Shown here piece by piece: positions 47,765 to 60,104 of a stretch of DNA of 64,000 nt (positions are counted from its first letter, which is position 1; every line of letters starts with the position of its first letter). Source of the stretch: Adiantum capillus-veneris. Taxonomy: Eukaryota > Streptophyta > Polypodiopsida > Polypodiales > Pteridaceae. The stretch is from positions 66,232,935 through 66,296,934 of the forward strand of contig CM043950.1 in assembly GCA_014529385.2 (NCBI GenBank), written 5' to 3'. Made by a program: the position numbers and the translations under genes. The notes under the pieces were generated by a model. The model was given only the letters and a program-made list of their open reading frames with translations, did no database searches and was not told where the DNA came from.

Positions 47765-50700
47765 ATGGCTGACAATATTAAAGAGAGTGAAATTAATGTT
47801 GATAACTTTGATTTTGCTCATGAGCAAGCTACTAATGATGCTTCAATGCTTGTTAATTATCTTGTTTCTAGGCTTCAACAAGCCATGGGCAATCCATCTC
47901 TCCAAAGTGAAGTGCAACGGCAGCTCCGTGCTCACGGGATTCTCCAAGCTCATCACCATGACGAGAGAACACCTAGGAAGCCTCCTTGTGAGACTACCAA
48001 AAGAGGTCTCTCTCCGATTCGGGAAGAAGAAGAGAATCCATATGAAGGGCTCAAGAACTTACTTCTTGATGATGCATCTCCTTCCCAAAGGAGAACTCAA
48101 GAGCCTCCACCGAAGGAACGAGAAAGAAGCGAGTCTCCCGCCACCTCGGCGGAGATGGCTCCACGAAGACGGCGGGCTAAACGCTCTCCATCACCACCAA
48201 AGCGGAGAAGACCATCACACTCTTCTCCACGCCATAATTCAAAGAGGGATGATAAAAAGCAAGAGAAGAAAAAGGCGAGAAAGAGGACACCCTCTTCTCC
48301 ATCTTCTTTATCCTCTTCCTCTTATGAAAGCTATGGTGAAGACGACAAAGATCAAGACAAGAAAAAGGCGAGAAAGAGGTCACCCTCTTCTCCACCTTCT
48401 TCAAATTCTTCATCTTCTGAAGAAAGTGATGGTGCAACTTTTGAACCATCAAAAAGAAGAGGCCATAGGAAATCCTATGCCGCATGGAAGAGGTCGTCCA
48501 AGCTGAAGAAATTCAAAGAGGGAGGGAAGAGCATCTCTTTCCTTACCTATGATGGCACCTTCGGTGCTACAGACAAAGTTTTGGCCTTTATCCAGCAATT
48601 CGATGCGGCGTTTGGAGATGAGGGCTTCACGGAGTCCTCTAAGCTACGCCATGTAGCTATGCACTTTCAAAAGTCCGCCAGACAATGGTGGTCTAGCCTA
48701 CGAGCCAACGGTGAAGCTCCACGAACATGGAAGGCTTTAAGAGCTTCCATTATGAAGCAGTTTTTGGCCACCGATGCCAAAGACAAAGTACTCACCGAAT
48801 GGCGAAGCTTAAAGCTCTCTCCCAATGAATCCATCCACAAATATGTAGACAAGTTTTGGGACCTACAACTCAAAGCCACTGTCTTCAAAAAGTTGGATTT
48901 TGGAGAGCAAAAGCAACAATTTTGTGCGGGCTTAACCGAAGAAATGGCGGAGTATGTCAACTCCCAAAGGCCACGTACCATATCGGCGGTAATACACCAT
49001 ACTATGGTGGCCTCGCGAATCAATTTCCAAACGGGGGGTAAAAGAAATAATAAGCCCCCGGAAAACAAAGGTTCCAATGAGCCTAAGGGGAAGGACAATG
49101 TCCAAAAGTCTCCTAAGGGCAATTCCAACAAAGCTAAAGAGAAGGGAGTTTACAAAGGAAAGAATAAACTCTCTCCTGAAGAGCTTGAGCGTTATCGTAA
49201 AGATAACCGGTGTTTCAAGTGCGGCGAACAAGGGCATGCGTACCGCGCTTGTCCCCAAAAGAACAACCGCCAAGATCCTCCTAGAGCTTCTTTGGTTGAA
49301 ATCCAAGAGGAGGAGATTCACCAAACTCACCACAAAGGATCTCCTCTATGCCATGCTTGGGGAAAGGTAAGAGAACATGATGCTTTTATTCTCTTTGACC
49401 CTGGTTCTACTCACAATTTCATATCTATGGAGTTAGCCACCAAGCTAGGCATACAATCCTACGAGATGGGAGATATCCTACCCGCAGACAGTGCCTTCAA
49501 GGGGCAAGAAGCTTCAGTCACTCCCTTAATCGGGAAATTGAGGCTTCATGTCCAAGGCTATGTGGACAAAGAGGATTTCTTTATCTCTCCTCTCAAGCAT
49601 GAGGATGTAATCCTAGGGGCACCATGGTTTGACCGTCTGGCTGCCCATGTTAAATTTCCTGAAAGGAGAATCTCCTTTAAGTTCAGGGAAAAGGACATGT
49701 ATATAGATGCTAGGGAGATGGGTAACACCATCCCCATTGTACATACACCAGCTTTCAACAAGTCAATAAAGAGCTCTATTTCCGTGTACATGATTTTTGT
49801 TAAAGATTCTCAAAATGAACCTAATGCTTTAGCAAAAGAAAATAAAAGCAACCAAAAGGAATTAGAGTTATCCAATTTTCTCAAGGGGTTTCAAGATGTC
49901 TTTATTGACGACATCCCTTGTGAGCTACCTCCTAAACGAGGTAATGACGACCATGCAATTGAACTTCTTCCAGGAAGTTCACCGCCTAACAAACCTCCTT
50001 ATAGAGTTTCTCAAGCTCAACAAGAGGAGATTATGCGGCAAGTGCATGAGTTAATTGAGAAGGGCATGGTTAGGCCTAGCTCATCTCCATTTTGCTCACC
50101 TGTGCTATTAGTGCAAAAGAAAGACGGCACATATCGTATGTGTGTCGACTATAGAGCACTAAATAGGATCACTATCAAGAATAGGTTTCCCGTTCCACGG
50201 GTAGAAGACCTATTTGATAAGCTACAAGGATCGACCTACTTCAGTAGGATTGACCTAAAAAGTGGCTATCATCAAATAAGGATAGTTGATCAAGACATTG
50301 TAAAGACCGCATTTCGTACTACATTTGGTCTTTACGAATACATTGTCATGCCTTTTGGCTTGACTAATGCACCAGCCACATTTAACCGCTTGATGGAGAA
50401 GCTGTTCAGACCTCATCGAACCTTCACTGGAGTGTTCTTTGATGATATTATCATCTACTCTAATTCATTAGAGGAACATAAGCAACACCTCCAGGTAATA
50501 TTTCAAGTTTTAAGAGAGAATAAACTTTATGTTAATCGAAAGAAAAGTGAATTTTTCTTGCAAGAGATTCAATATTTAGGTCACATTATCTCTCAAGATG
50601 GAATCCAAATGGATCCATCCAAGTTAGAGGTAATAAAAGGATGGCCTAAACCAAGGAATCTTCATGAACTAAGAAGCTTTATAGGTATGTGTGCATACTA

Positions 50701-52714
50701 TAGACGCTTCATAGAAAAGTTCTCACAAATTGCGGGACCATTACATGACCTAACAAAGAAAAATGTTAGGTATACGTGGTCTGCTAAGGAGAACAATGCT
50801 TTCGAAAAGCTTAAAGAAAAGCTTATCTCTCAACCTGTGCTTACACTACCGGATCTCTCAAAACCATTTGAGGTCCAATGTGATGCTTGTGGTGATTGCC
50901 TTGGGGCTGTTTTGCTCCAAGAAGGGCACGCCATAGGCTATGAGAGTCGAAGGCTCGACCCTGTTGAGCAAGCTCTAGGCATATACGAAAAAGAACTCCT
51001 TGCAGTTCTACATGCCTTAGACTCATGGAAGCACTATTTATTGGGGACTCCTTTCATTCTGCGAACGGATCACCAAAGTCTTAAGTACTTCATGACGCAG
51101 ACCAAGCTCTCCGACAAACAAATGAGGTGGGCAAATTTCCTTTCGCAATTTCATTTTCATATTGCTCACATTGCTGGCAAGCATAATCAAGTAGCCGATG
51201 CACTCTCAAGACGACCGAGAGTGAATGCGGTTTCCATAGCAACTCACAATGATCTATCTTTAATGATAGATGAGTATGCTATTGATCCCGATTTTAGAGA
51301 TGTGATTTCAGCCCTTGCATTAGGGAAGAAAGAAGAACCATTTACTTTACAAGATGGTTATCTTCTCTATGGCAATAGACTATGCGTTACTAACTCACTA
51401 CGTGAGAAAGTAATGTATGAATCTCATGCTCCCCCATATGCGGGGCATAGAGGGATTCAGTCTACCCTAAAGGGAATTGAAACATATTTCTATTGGCCTA
51501 CCATGAAAGTGAACATACATGAGTATGTTTCCAAATGTGTGGTATGTCAAAAGACAAAATTTGATAGAGGGAAGCAACTTGGATTGCTTCAACCCTTGCC
51601 AATCCCTAATTCACCATGGGAGAGCATATCCATGGATTTTATCTTTGGATTGCCTAAGTCTATCCATGGGAATACGGGAATATGGACGATAGTAGACAGG
51701 TTCAGTAAACAAGCTCATTTTATACCTGTCAAAAAGACTATCAAAGCCCATCAAATGGCAACCCTCTTCATTTCACAAATTTTCAAGTACCATGGCTTGC
51801 CAATGTCCATAGTGTCGGATAGAGATCCTAGAATGACCAGTAATTTCTGGAAGGGTCTCTTTGAGAATTTAGGAACAAGGCTAAACTTCTCTTCGGCCTA
51901 TCATCCACAAACTGATGGCCAAAGTGAAATAGCTAACCTAACTATTCTCGATCTACTAAAAGCCTATGTAACGGAAGTAGATCAAAGATCCCAATGGGAG
52001 AAGTACTTACCCTTAGTAGAGTATGCTTACAATAACACTGTACATACTTCTACAGGAAAAGCACCTTTCGAGGTAATTGAGGGAAGATCAAAAAGTCCCT
52101 TGCTACTTAAGGTACATGGGAAGATCTTCGCTGCAGATGAGTATAGCCGAGACCTACAAGAATCTTTCCAAAAGATTAAGGATGCTATCTCTATCTCACA
52201 GCAAAGGCAAAAGGCTGCTGCTGACAAGCACAGAAGAGCCCAAGCCTTTAAAGAAAACGATTGGGTCTTGTTAAAGTTTCCCAAGGCTCGATTAAGGCAC
52301 ACGACGGGCAAGAATCCTACGGGCCACCAAAAGTACTATGCTAAACTAGCAAAAAGGTACTATGGTCCCTTCCAGATTCTTAGGCCAATCAATGAGATGG
52401 CCTATCAACTTAAGTTGCCCAATCATTGGCTCATACACAATGCTTTTCATGTGAGCCTCTTAAAGCCTTACAAAGGAGAGCCACCTCAAGAACCAACTAT
52501 TGAAGACCCACCGGAGATCGAGGACCACGAGGAGGTGCTGCAGCCCGAGTCCATTCTCCGACATGAAGACAAGGTATTAAGAGGCGGTAAGACTATCCGA
52601 CGATATCTTATTAAGTTTAAGAATTATCCTTTTGAAGATGCTAGATGGATGCAAGGCATACAATTAAAGGATAACCTAAACCTTGTCAATGCTTACAATG
52701 CTTCCCAAGAGTAA
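47765..52714 (+). CDS. Gag-Pol polyprotein of a Ty3/gypsy chromovirus
   Basis: 1649 residues in one frame, no shift between gag and pol. Order: Ser/Arg/Lys-rich N-terminal region (about 80-235); Gag core (240-420); CCHC knuckle CFKCGEQGHAYRAC (from Cys483); protease FDPGSTHNF (Asp545); RT with SRIDLKSGYHQI and FFDD (Asp893-Asp894); RNase H (Asp1040); integrase zinc domain His1221-X6-His1228-X29-Cys1258-X2-Cys1261 and Asp1291, Asp1352, Glu1388 (35 residues between the last two); GPF motif near 1534; C-terminal chromodomain-like segment near 1596-1640. The start at 47765 is the first in-frame Met after a 390-bp leader. The product would copy its RNA in cytoplasmic particles and insert DNA in chromatin, where the chromodomain may guide targeting. 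Codons are intact throughout. Confidence 0.97.
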   Translation: MADNIKESEINVDNFDFAHEQATNDASMLVNYLVSRLQQAMGNPSLQSEVQRQLRAHGILQAHHHDERTPRKPPCETTKRGLSPIREEEENPYEGLKNLLLDDASPSQRRTQEPPPKERERSESPATSAEMAPRRRRAKRSPSPPKRRRPSHSSPRHNSKRDDKKQEKKKARKRTPSSPSSLSSSSYESYGEDDKDQDKKKARKRSPSSPPSSNSSSSEESDGATFEPSKRRGHRKSYAAWKRSSKLKKFKEGGKSISFLTYDGTFGATDKVLAFIQQFDAAFGDEGFTESSKLRHVAMHFQKSARQWWSSLRANGEAPRTWKALRASIMKQFLATDAKDKVLTEWRSLKLSPNESIHKYVDKFWDLQLKATVFKKLDFGEQKQQFCAGLTEEMAEYVNSQRPRTISAVIHHTMVASRINFQTGGKRNNKPPENKGSNEPKGKDNVQKSPKGNSNKAKEKGVYKGKNKLSPEELERYRKDNRCFKCGEQGHAYRACPQKNNRQDPPRASLVEIQEEEIHQTHHKGSPLCHAWGKVREHDAFILFDPGSTHNFISMELATKLGIQSYEMGDILPADSAFKGQEASVTPLIGKLRLHVQGYVDKEDFFISPLKHEDVILGAPWFDRLAAHVKFPERRISFKFREKDMYIDAREMGNTIPIVHTPAFNKSIKSSISVYMIFVKDSQNEPNALAKENKSNQKELELSNFLKGFQDVFIDDIPCELPPKRGNDDHAIELLPGSSPPNKPPYRVSQAQQEEIMRQVHELIEKGMVRPSSSPFCSPVLLVQKKDGTYRMCVDYRALNRITIKNRFPVPRVEDLFDKLQGSTYFSRIDLKSGYHQIRIVDQDIVKTAFRTTFGLYEYIVMPFGLTNAPATFNRLMEKLFRPHRTFTGVFFDDIIIYSNSLEEHKQHLQVIFQVLRENKLYVNRKKSEFFLQEIQYLGHIISQDGIQMDPSKLEVIKGWPKPRNLHELRSFIGMCAYYRRFIEKFSQIAGPLHDLTKKNVRYTWSAKENNAFEKLKEKLISQPVLTLPDLSKPFEVQCDACGDCLGAVLLQEGHAIGYESRRLDPVEQALGIYEKELLAVLHALDSWKHYLLGTPFILRTDHQSLKYFMTQTKLSDKQMRWANFLSQFHFHIAHIAGKHNQVADALSRRPRVNAVSIATHNDLSLMIDEYAIDPDFRDVISALALGKKEEPFTLQDGYLLYGNRLCVTNSLREKVMYESHAPPYAGHRGIQSTLKGIETYFYWPTMKVNIHEYVSKCVVCQKTKFDRGKQLGLLQPLPIPNSPWESISMDFIFGLPKSIHGNTGIWTIVDRFSKQAHFIPVKKTIKAHQMATLFISQIFKYHGLPMSIVSDRDPRMTSNFWKGLFENLGTRLNFSSAYHPQTDGQSEIANLTILDLLKAYVTEVDQRSQWEKYLPLVEYAYNNTVHTSTGKAPFEVIEGRSKSPLLLKVHGKIFAADEYSRDLQESFQKIKDAISISQQRQKAAADKHRRAQAFKENDWVLLKFPKARLRHTTGKNPTGHQKYYAKLAKRYYGPFQILRPINEMAYQLKLPNHWLIHNAFHVSLLKPYKGEPPQEPTIEDPPEIEDHEEVLQPESILRHEDKVLRGGKTIRRYLIKFKNYPFEDARWMQGIQLKDNLNLVNAYNASQE

Positions 52715-53058
52715 GCAAATGTACAAAATGTTAAAAATGAACAAAAATTTTTGTCTTATAAGACTCTCTTTTTCTTTATTTGTGCACAAAAATGAAGTAG
52801 TATGCATGCTTAGATCAAGTTTGCGGAGACGACGTCTCCCGAACACCAAGTAGAGCTTGTCACTCTACTATGGAAGACTGATAGGACTAATGTGCAGACA
52901 TGCTTGCGGCAGCCTCAGGCTCTCAAGCGCCAAATGGACTAGTCATCCATTATGGAATGATGTCGTAGGGTAACATAGGGATCCTCTACCCGCTAAGAAA
53001 AGGACTCATGCATATGCTTTATCTTCTCTACACCATAGTCGAGGACGACTATGATTTC
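52715..53058 (+). other. 3' non-coding part of the chromovirus
   Basis: Non-coding spacer between gag-pol and the polypurine tract. Its last ~100 bp are conserved with the relic at 1894-2004, so this region is a family character. Confidence 0.8.
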
Positions 53059-53068
53059 AAGAGAGAGG
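53059..53068 (+). other. Polypurine tract
   Basis: AAGAGAGAGG, three bases before the 3' LTR start at 53072; primer for plus-strand DNA. Confidence 0.85.
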
Positions 53069-53071
53069 TAA

Positions 53072-54658
53072 TGTCATAATAATCAATATCTAATTCTCCT
53101 AAATGATTTTCTCATATTAAACTGATCATTTAATGTGGGGAAGTGCCAAGGGAGAAAAAGCTAGAATATTGGTTAAGTTAGCAGACCGGCCACAGTAGGG
53201 ATCCAAAGGAGGGAAAATAGGGATCCAAAGGGGGGGCCATCTGCAAAAGAGCCATGTGAAACAACGGGCTAAAAAGACCCTAAGGTTCAGCCCATTAAGA
53301 CTTCCAAAATGCTAAGGTTCCAAAATTCAAAGGTTGTGTCCAAAGGTCAACCTTAGGGAAAATTGGATGCTTAGTGTGTGCCCAAAAAGTCTTTCTACAT
53401 CCCTACATGGGAGGGGGCGAGCCCCAAAGCTAGGGGATGAGAGAGAAAGCCACACACACACACACAGGCTCCCTTTACACAAAGGGAATGAGGGACACAT
53501 GTCAGCTCCCTAGGCCAGATGCCCACAAGGTGTGCCCAATTCCTATTGGAAGACCCTTGAAGTGGACCAATGAGAATTAGGCTAGAGTAAATCTAGTTTA
53601 ATTAATTTAAAAACATTTAATAAAAGAAACCAATAAGAATTAAGTGTCCTAGAAGACTATTGGGCAGTCTCCCAAGGGGTCCAATGAGCATTCAGGAGCC
53701 CCATGGCTTGCCTGATTCCTATTGGCCAGGAGGCAAAGGGGTCCAATGAGAGTTTAGTTTAATTATTTAATTATCTAAAGCTCTCACAAAAGGGGAAAGG
53801 GGGACACATGTCAGAAGGCTATCACTTATGCTGCTTAATCCCTATTGGCTTGACCTGGGGAGGTCCAATGAGGCAAAAGCCAGACTAACTTAGCAGCTAG
53901 GGCTCGCCCAAGAGAGAGAGGGGCTGATTTTTGCTTGGCATTGACACACACACTCTCACACTTGACCATGTGAAGGGAAAATACTCTATCTCCTCCCAAG
54001 CTTTAATGGAGAGCTCATCACCTACTCCAAGCTTGTGAGATAGAAGCCTACATCAACACTCTCTTGGCATGTGGATGCAAATCCAACCAAGAGCCAAGCT
54101 TCAATGCATGCTCATCTTCTCTACCAAGCTAATTACTAAGCTAAGCTATGCTAATATGAGTGATTATGTGAGGAGATGTACTTCTTTCTCGTAAGATACT
54201 TCTTTTTCCTCTCAATCTACTCTCATACCCTGCTAGCTCTCACCATCTTCGAAGGTGTGTGAGGTCTTGGGTCTAAGAACGGGGATAATTCAAGTTGTGT
54301 TTGATTAAGTGTTTTGCTTGGTGTATGAAGCTTCCATCTTCATTGCACTAGCTCGTCTTGAAGGAACACAAAGAATTGTATTGTACAATGTCTCTCTTGA
54401 TGGGAGAAACCATAATACAAAGCCTTTTGGAGGGGGGACCGGCTCCATGCAAATTCGGTCCTCAACTGTTGTCAATAGCTTAATTGCTCTCTCTTTTGAA
54501 AGTATTGTCGATGCTATCTAACTAGGTGTTATGCTTTTTGTTGCTCTCTCCACCCAAGCACTCTTGTAATTCTCATTAGGAATCAACTCTAATGAAATGC
54601 TCACTATGTTCATGCTAATTTCCGCTACACATGAGATTTTAGGCCATTAAATGTTACA
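53072..54658 (+). repeat. 3' LTR of the chromovirus
   Basis: 1587 bp, same ends as the 5' LTR. Differences seen include aggtgtgccc for aggtatgccc, ggtctaagaa for ggtctgagaa, agctcgtctt for agctagtctt, caaattcggt for caaatccggt, and three one-base deletions. Confidence 0.97.
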
Positions 54659-54663
54659 TCATG
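54659..54663. other. Target-site duplication TCATG (right)
   Basis: Pairs with 45768-45772; R sequence resumes directly (tcttttggttctttag). Confidence 0.95.
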
Positions 54664-56016
54664 TCTTTTGGTTCTTTAGTTTTAAATGTGAAAAAAAGTT
54701 TATTATGTCATTTATTGACAGTAATTGTATGTATGGTTTCTATATAGCCCAATTTTTATAAGACCTTAAATAGATATTTAACATATATATCATTTTGATC
54801 AAAAGGCCATTACCCCTTTTGATCCAAGTGTCCTATTTTAAACCATAAGTTAATTTTTCAAATATTATTTTGCCATATTGTCAGGCCCAAATTCCTCAGT
54901 ACCATAAAGCATAAAGTGTCCTAATTAACAACTTGAGATATATACCGAAAAATCCCTTTTTAAAGCCTCAATTTTGGCTAAGTAAAAACCAAAATTTGCA
55001 GGCCCACATGGGCATATCGAATCCGACTTACCTCAATCTGTATGTGTTGTGATAGAGATAGAAATCTACTAAATCTATCCTACCTTAAACTAATTTCACA
55101 TTAGTAAACAACCTTTTTTTTTAAATGGCATTTTTTTAAGGATAGAATAGTCAGATATGAACCTGGTATCAACATTTGTCAAACCATATTTCCCACAGCT
55201 TTTTTCACATAATATTTGTCCTTTGGGGCCAACTTTACCTTTACTAGTGTCAAAGAAAAAAACCAAAATTATAAGTTGCATATTATCAAGACAGACCAGT
55301 CTCACGGCAATAACTAGTACCAAAAGACCTCCTTTATTTTACTGTCCGACCACGGCATTGCCTAGTCCCAGGACTATGATTATACAAGAGTATCTTGAAG
55401 CCTCATCCATACGGCAATACACAAGTTTACTAATTGTTTTTTAATCATAACCCACAGTTATGAAAAAACAAATTACCTACCATACAAAAGCCACAGAAAA
55501 ACATAAGTAATCAACGTGATCAGTTTATGGATTAAAAGGCCATTGATCCCCTCAATGAGCATCACCAGTCTTATTAAACAAACAAATACTGCAAGCCATA
55601 TTTTTTCGCCAACCATCCTACAAAATTCAATTTATGCACAGTATGCAGTCATGGATAATATCCAAAAAAACCAGTTAAGCCAATCGCTAACTATGTGAAC
55701 GGGAAAAAATAACCCGTCCTAGTTTATGCACAATATGCAGTCACGGCATAATATCCAAAAAAACTATCCTACAAGCAACCAGGTCATGCACAGTATGTAG
55801 TCGCGGCATAATATCCCAAAAAAACTAGTTTAAAGCAAGTTGGTAACTACACGAATAGCAAAAAATAACTCTGACTTATCATAGTAACAAGACCAACCTG
55901 AGATGGTAGTTCAACAACCTCCATAGCAGCATAGTATCAAAGCCCTCAGACCTCACTTTGTAATACACACGCAGAGAAAGAATACCCACATACTAAGTGA
56001 GGGGCTTGCCCCCTCA

Positions 56017-56027
56017 CCTTTTATAGG
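56017..56027 (-). promoter_or_regulatory. TATA box in right R copy, upstream of the PLE genes
   Basis: Reads CCTATAAAAGG on the minus strand, about 106 bp from the CT tract. It is placed to drive minus-strand transcription through R into the PLE coding region (before the chromovirus inserted). Confidence 0.55.
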
Positions 56028-56130
56028 CCATTCAATTTTCTCAAAATGAGAAGACGCCCCACGATCTGAGTCTTTAGTGGCTACAGGTTCCCAAGCCACC
56101 TCATGACCTGCCCTGTTCGCGTACTTGGGG

Positions 56131-56132
<2 letters not shown>

Positions 56133-56210
<78 letters not shown>
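56133..56210. repeat. (GA)39 microsatellite
   Basis: Counterpart of 36585-36684 in the other R copy, 22 bp shorter. Confidence 0.95.
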
Positions 56211-56214
<4 letters not shown>

Positions 56215-56498
56215 ATCTAAGCATACGCAATAGGCTGTGGTGCTTAGCAATGTACAGTCAAGGGGGACAACGAGAGCAAGGGAATGAAATGCTAGGGTAG
56301 TAATGAAGGCCACTTTTTATGCATAGTAGCTATAGGGGTGGGTACCCATGTGAGGATAGAAGGGAGAGGCATGTCCCCCCCCAAGTCCCCCCCCAAATAT
56401 AGACTCATACTATATTTTTAGGGTAAAAATTTAGGAAACTAGACTAAGGTAAATAGTAACCTTTGCAAGGAGAAAAAAAATTTAATGTTGTATAAGTA

Positions 56499-56645
<147 letters not shown>

Positions 56646-57029
56646 GAGTTTGCAAAGTGTACTTTTGACGGAAGTGCATATCATTCAGAGGTTATTGACA
56701 TCCTTTCTCCAATTAGCGTACCACCAGCAAGTTTCACTCTCTTTAGGAGAGGTTTTTCATGCGATTTTTGGTTTTTCCAATTTGCCCATCCAAAAGTTGC
56801 CCTCAGCTCTCACAGTTCTAATTTGTTGCTCCAGTGCCCTCAAAATCATCACCATTTGAGCATTCTTAGATATTTTTGCAACTAATACAAATCAGCCACT
56901 TTCAACACACACACACACACACAGGAGCAATTAAAAATTCCTTTTATTGTATAGATGTAGTAGTGGCGATACAAAATCTCTTCAAAGGAAAAGGTAGAAA
57001 GTCCAAGATTTATTGAAGGTAGGACTTAT
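56646..57029. other. No gene recognised
   Basis: Short frames at 56502-56885 start inside the TG tract and carry no motif. A short CA run lies at 56907-56923. Confidence 0.4.
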
Positions 57030-57041
57030 CTTCTTCTTCTT

Positions 57042-57108
<67 letters not shown>
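57030..57108. repeat. (CTT)n(CT)n(ATCT)n microsatellite
   Basis: CTT units 57030-57044, CT tract 57046-57100, then ATCT units to 57108. Confidence 0.9.
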
Positions 57109-57109
<1 letters not shown>

Positions 57110-57296
57110 AGGCTATGTGTGCATGCAATTAAATCCGTTATCTCATCGGAAGGAAAAACCTGTTAATCATCTTTTACCAAAAAGTGAGGGTACTTTAGCA
57201 TGAGCAGCTGTAAAAATCAACTCCTCTAATCTCTCTTTCATGCAAATAACCTCTCTCTACTCTCTTCATATTGATCAATACCCCTCTAATATATCT

Positions 57297-58659
<1,363 letters not shown>

Positions 58660-59143
58660 AATTATATATGGAGTCGGTACATGGATGGCCCAGCCCATGG
58701 AAACATACTCAACATTCAAGTTTTCGTTAGTGTCACTCTTGTACACATGTACGTGTTTGCACACTCTCACCCCAGTAACATTTAGGGGAGAAAGAGTAGC
58801 AACAACAAAGATGCTTAGCATTCAACAATTTTTTAAGCACTTTAAGAAAGCGTATAGAAGTGCTTTTTTAGATTTATTTTTCAAGATTTTGAAATACAAA
58901 CTTACACAAATTTTGAAAAATAGCAATATTGATCTTTTAAAAAACCCGTTGGAAAGATTAAACCAAATATCTTTAGAAAGTAATTTTTTTTGTTAAGTAA
59001 CAAAATCTCCATCAAAATTATCTTTTTTTTGTTAGGTGCACTTAGACTTGTCCATTTACCTTATGTAAAAGTAGAGTCTTTTGACTTCATTTGTCCAAAA
59101 GGTTTTCACTTCCTACAATCTTTTTTTCTTTTTCTTTTGCAGT

Positions 59144-59269
59144 ACTCTCTCCAATTAGAGAGAGTTGATGAAATGTATTATCAGAACATTACTACACCAA
59201 CTCAATACTCTCTCCAATTGGAGAGAGTTGATGAAATGTATTATCAGAACATTACTACACCAACTCCCT
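59144..59269. repeat. 63-bp tandem duplication carrying a 22-bp palindrome
   Basis: Units start at 59144 and 59207. Each opens with actctctccaatt(a/g)gagaga; in the second unit (59207-59228) the palindrome ACTCTCTCCAATTGGAGAGA plus GT is perfect over 22 bp. The rest of each unit, tgatgaaatgtattatcaga onward, is identical. Confidence 0.95.
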
Positions 59270-59309
59270 GCTCAAAATGAGCCAAGGAGCTATCCAAAAA
59301 GAATTACAA

Positions 59310-59830
59310 AGAGACAACCACCCAACAACACAATCCATTGATAAAGACCACTTTACTTCTTACAATCTTACCTTTCACTTTTATATTTCAAATCTCACTC
59401 TTCTTGTATTTTAGATTACCTTATATAAAGTAGACAGCCTTTTGCTTTTGAATTGAAAAGTGAAATCCCAACTCAAAATTAGCAAGGAGCTATCCAAAAA
59501 GAGCTACGCTTTTGAATTGAAAAGTGAAATCCCAACTCAAAATTAGCAAGGAGCTATCCAAAAAGAGCTACAAAGAGACAGCCACCCAACAACACAATCC
59601 ATTGATAAAGACCAATTCACTTCCTAGAATCTTACCTTTCATTTTTGTATTTCAAATCTCACCCTTCTTGTATTTTAGATCCAACAACACAATCCATGAT
59701 AAAGACGAGTTCACTTCCTAGAATCTTATCTTTTATTTTTGTATTTCAAATCTCACCCTTCTTGTATTTTAGATTACCTTATATAAAGTAGATAGCCTTT
59801 TGCTTTTAAATTGAAAAGTTTTCACTGTTT
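59310..59830. repeat. Nested tandem duplications
   Basis: A 64-bp unit is duplicated at 59444-59507 and 59508-59571 (gcttttgaattgaaaagtga, caaggagctatccaaaaaga). A larger unit with caacaacacaatccattgat and cttgtattttagattacctt recurs at about 59320, 59585 and, partly, 59680. The local history is stepwise slippage or unequal exchange. Confidence 0.9.
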
Positions 59831-60012
59831 AGTGTCTTACCCTTCATTTTTGTATTTTAGATCTAACCCTTTCTATGTTTTAAGCTAGGTGCTTTATAAG
59901 GCTTTCTTTGAGTGAATCAATGAATGACACATGGAGGGGTTCTTTGGCCTTGAAAATTTTAGTATAGATATCAGTTATTTTCCTTGACAATCACTTTGTT
60001 GAATATGTGTAG

Positions 60013-60014
<2 letters not shown>

Positions 60015-60084
<70 letters not shown>
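60015..60084. repeat. (TC)35 microsatellite
   Basis: Perfect 70-bp tract directly upstream of the broken frame at 60105. Confidence 0.95.
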
Positions 60085-60087
<3 letters not shown>

Positions 60088-60104
60088 GGATAAGAATTCA
60101 TGGG

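Larger units (their letters stand above)
45773..54658 (+). mobile_element. Complete Ty3/gypsy chromovirus, 8.9 kb
   Basis: TCATG duplications, two near-identical LTRs (1590 and 1587 bp), an initiator tRNA-Met primer-binding site, a polypurine tract and one uninterrupted 1649-residue Gag-Pol frame. By eye the LTRs differ by about five substitutions and three single-base indels, so insertion was recent. It sits in the right R copy of the Penelope-like element. It may still be competent: all catalytic residues looked for are present. Confidence 0.97.

Noticed and set aside
47757-48506. 249-residue plus-strand frame overlapping the gag start
   Set aside because: Shadow of the Gag reading frame in a biased Ser/Arg/Lys-rich region; the 1649-residue frame explains the sequence.
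50435-50446. FFDD in the chromovirus RT instead of YVDD
   Set aside because: F-x-DD and similar variants are ordinary in Ty3/gypsy RTs, so this is not unusual.
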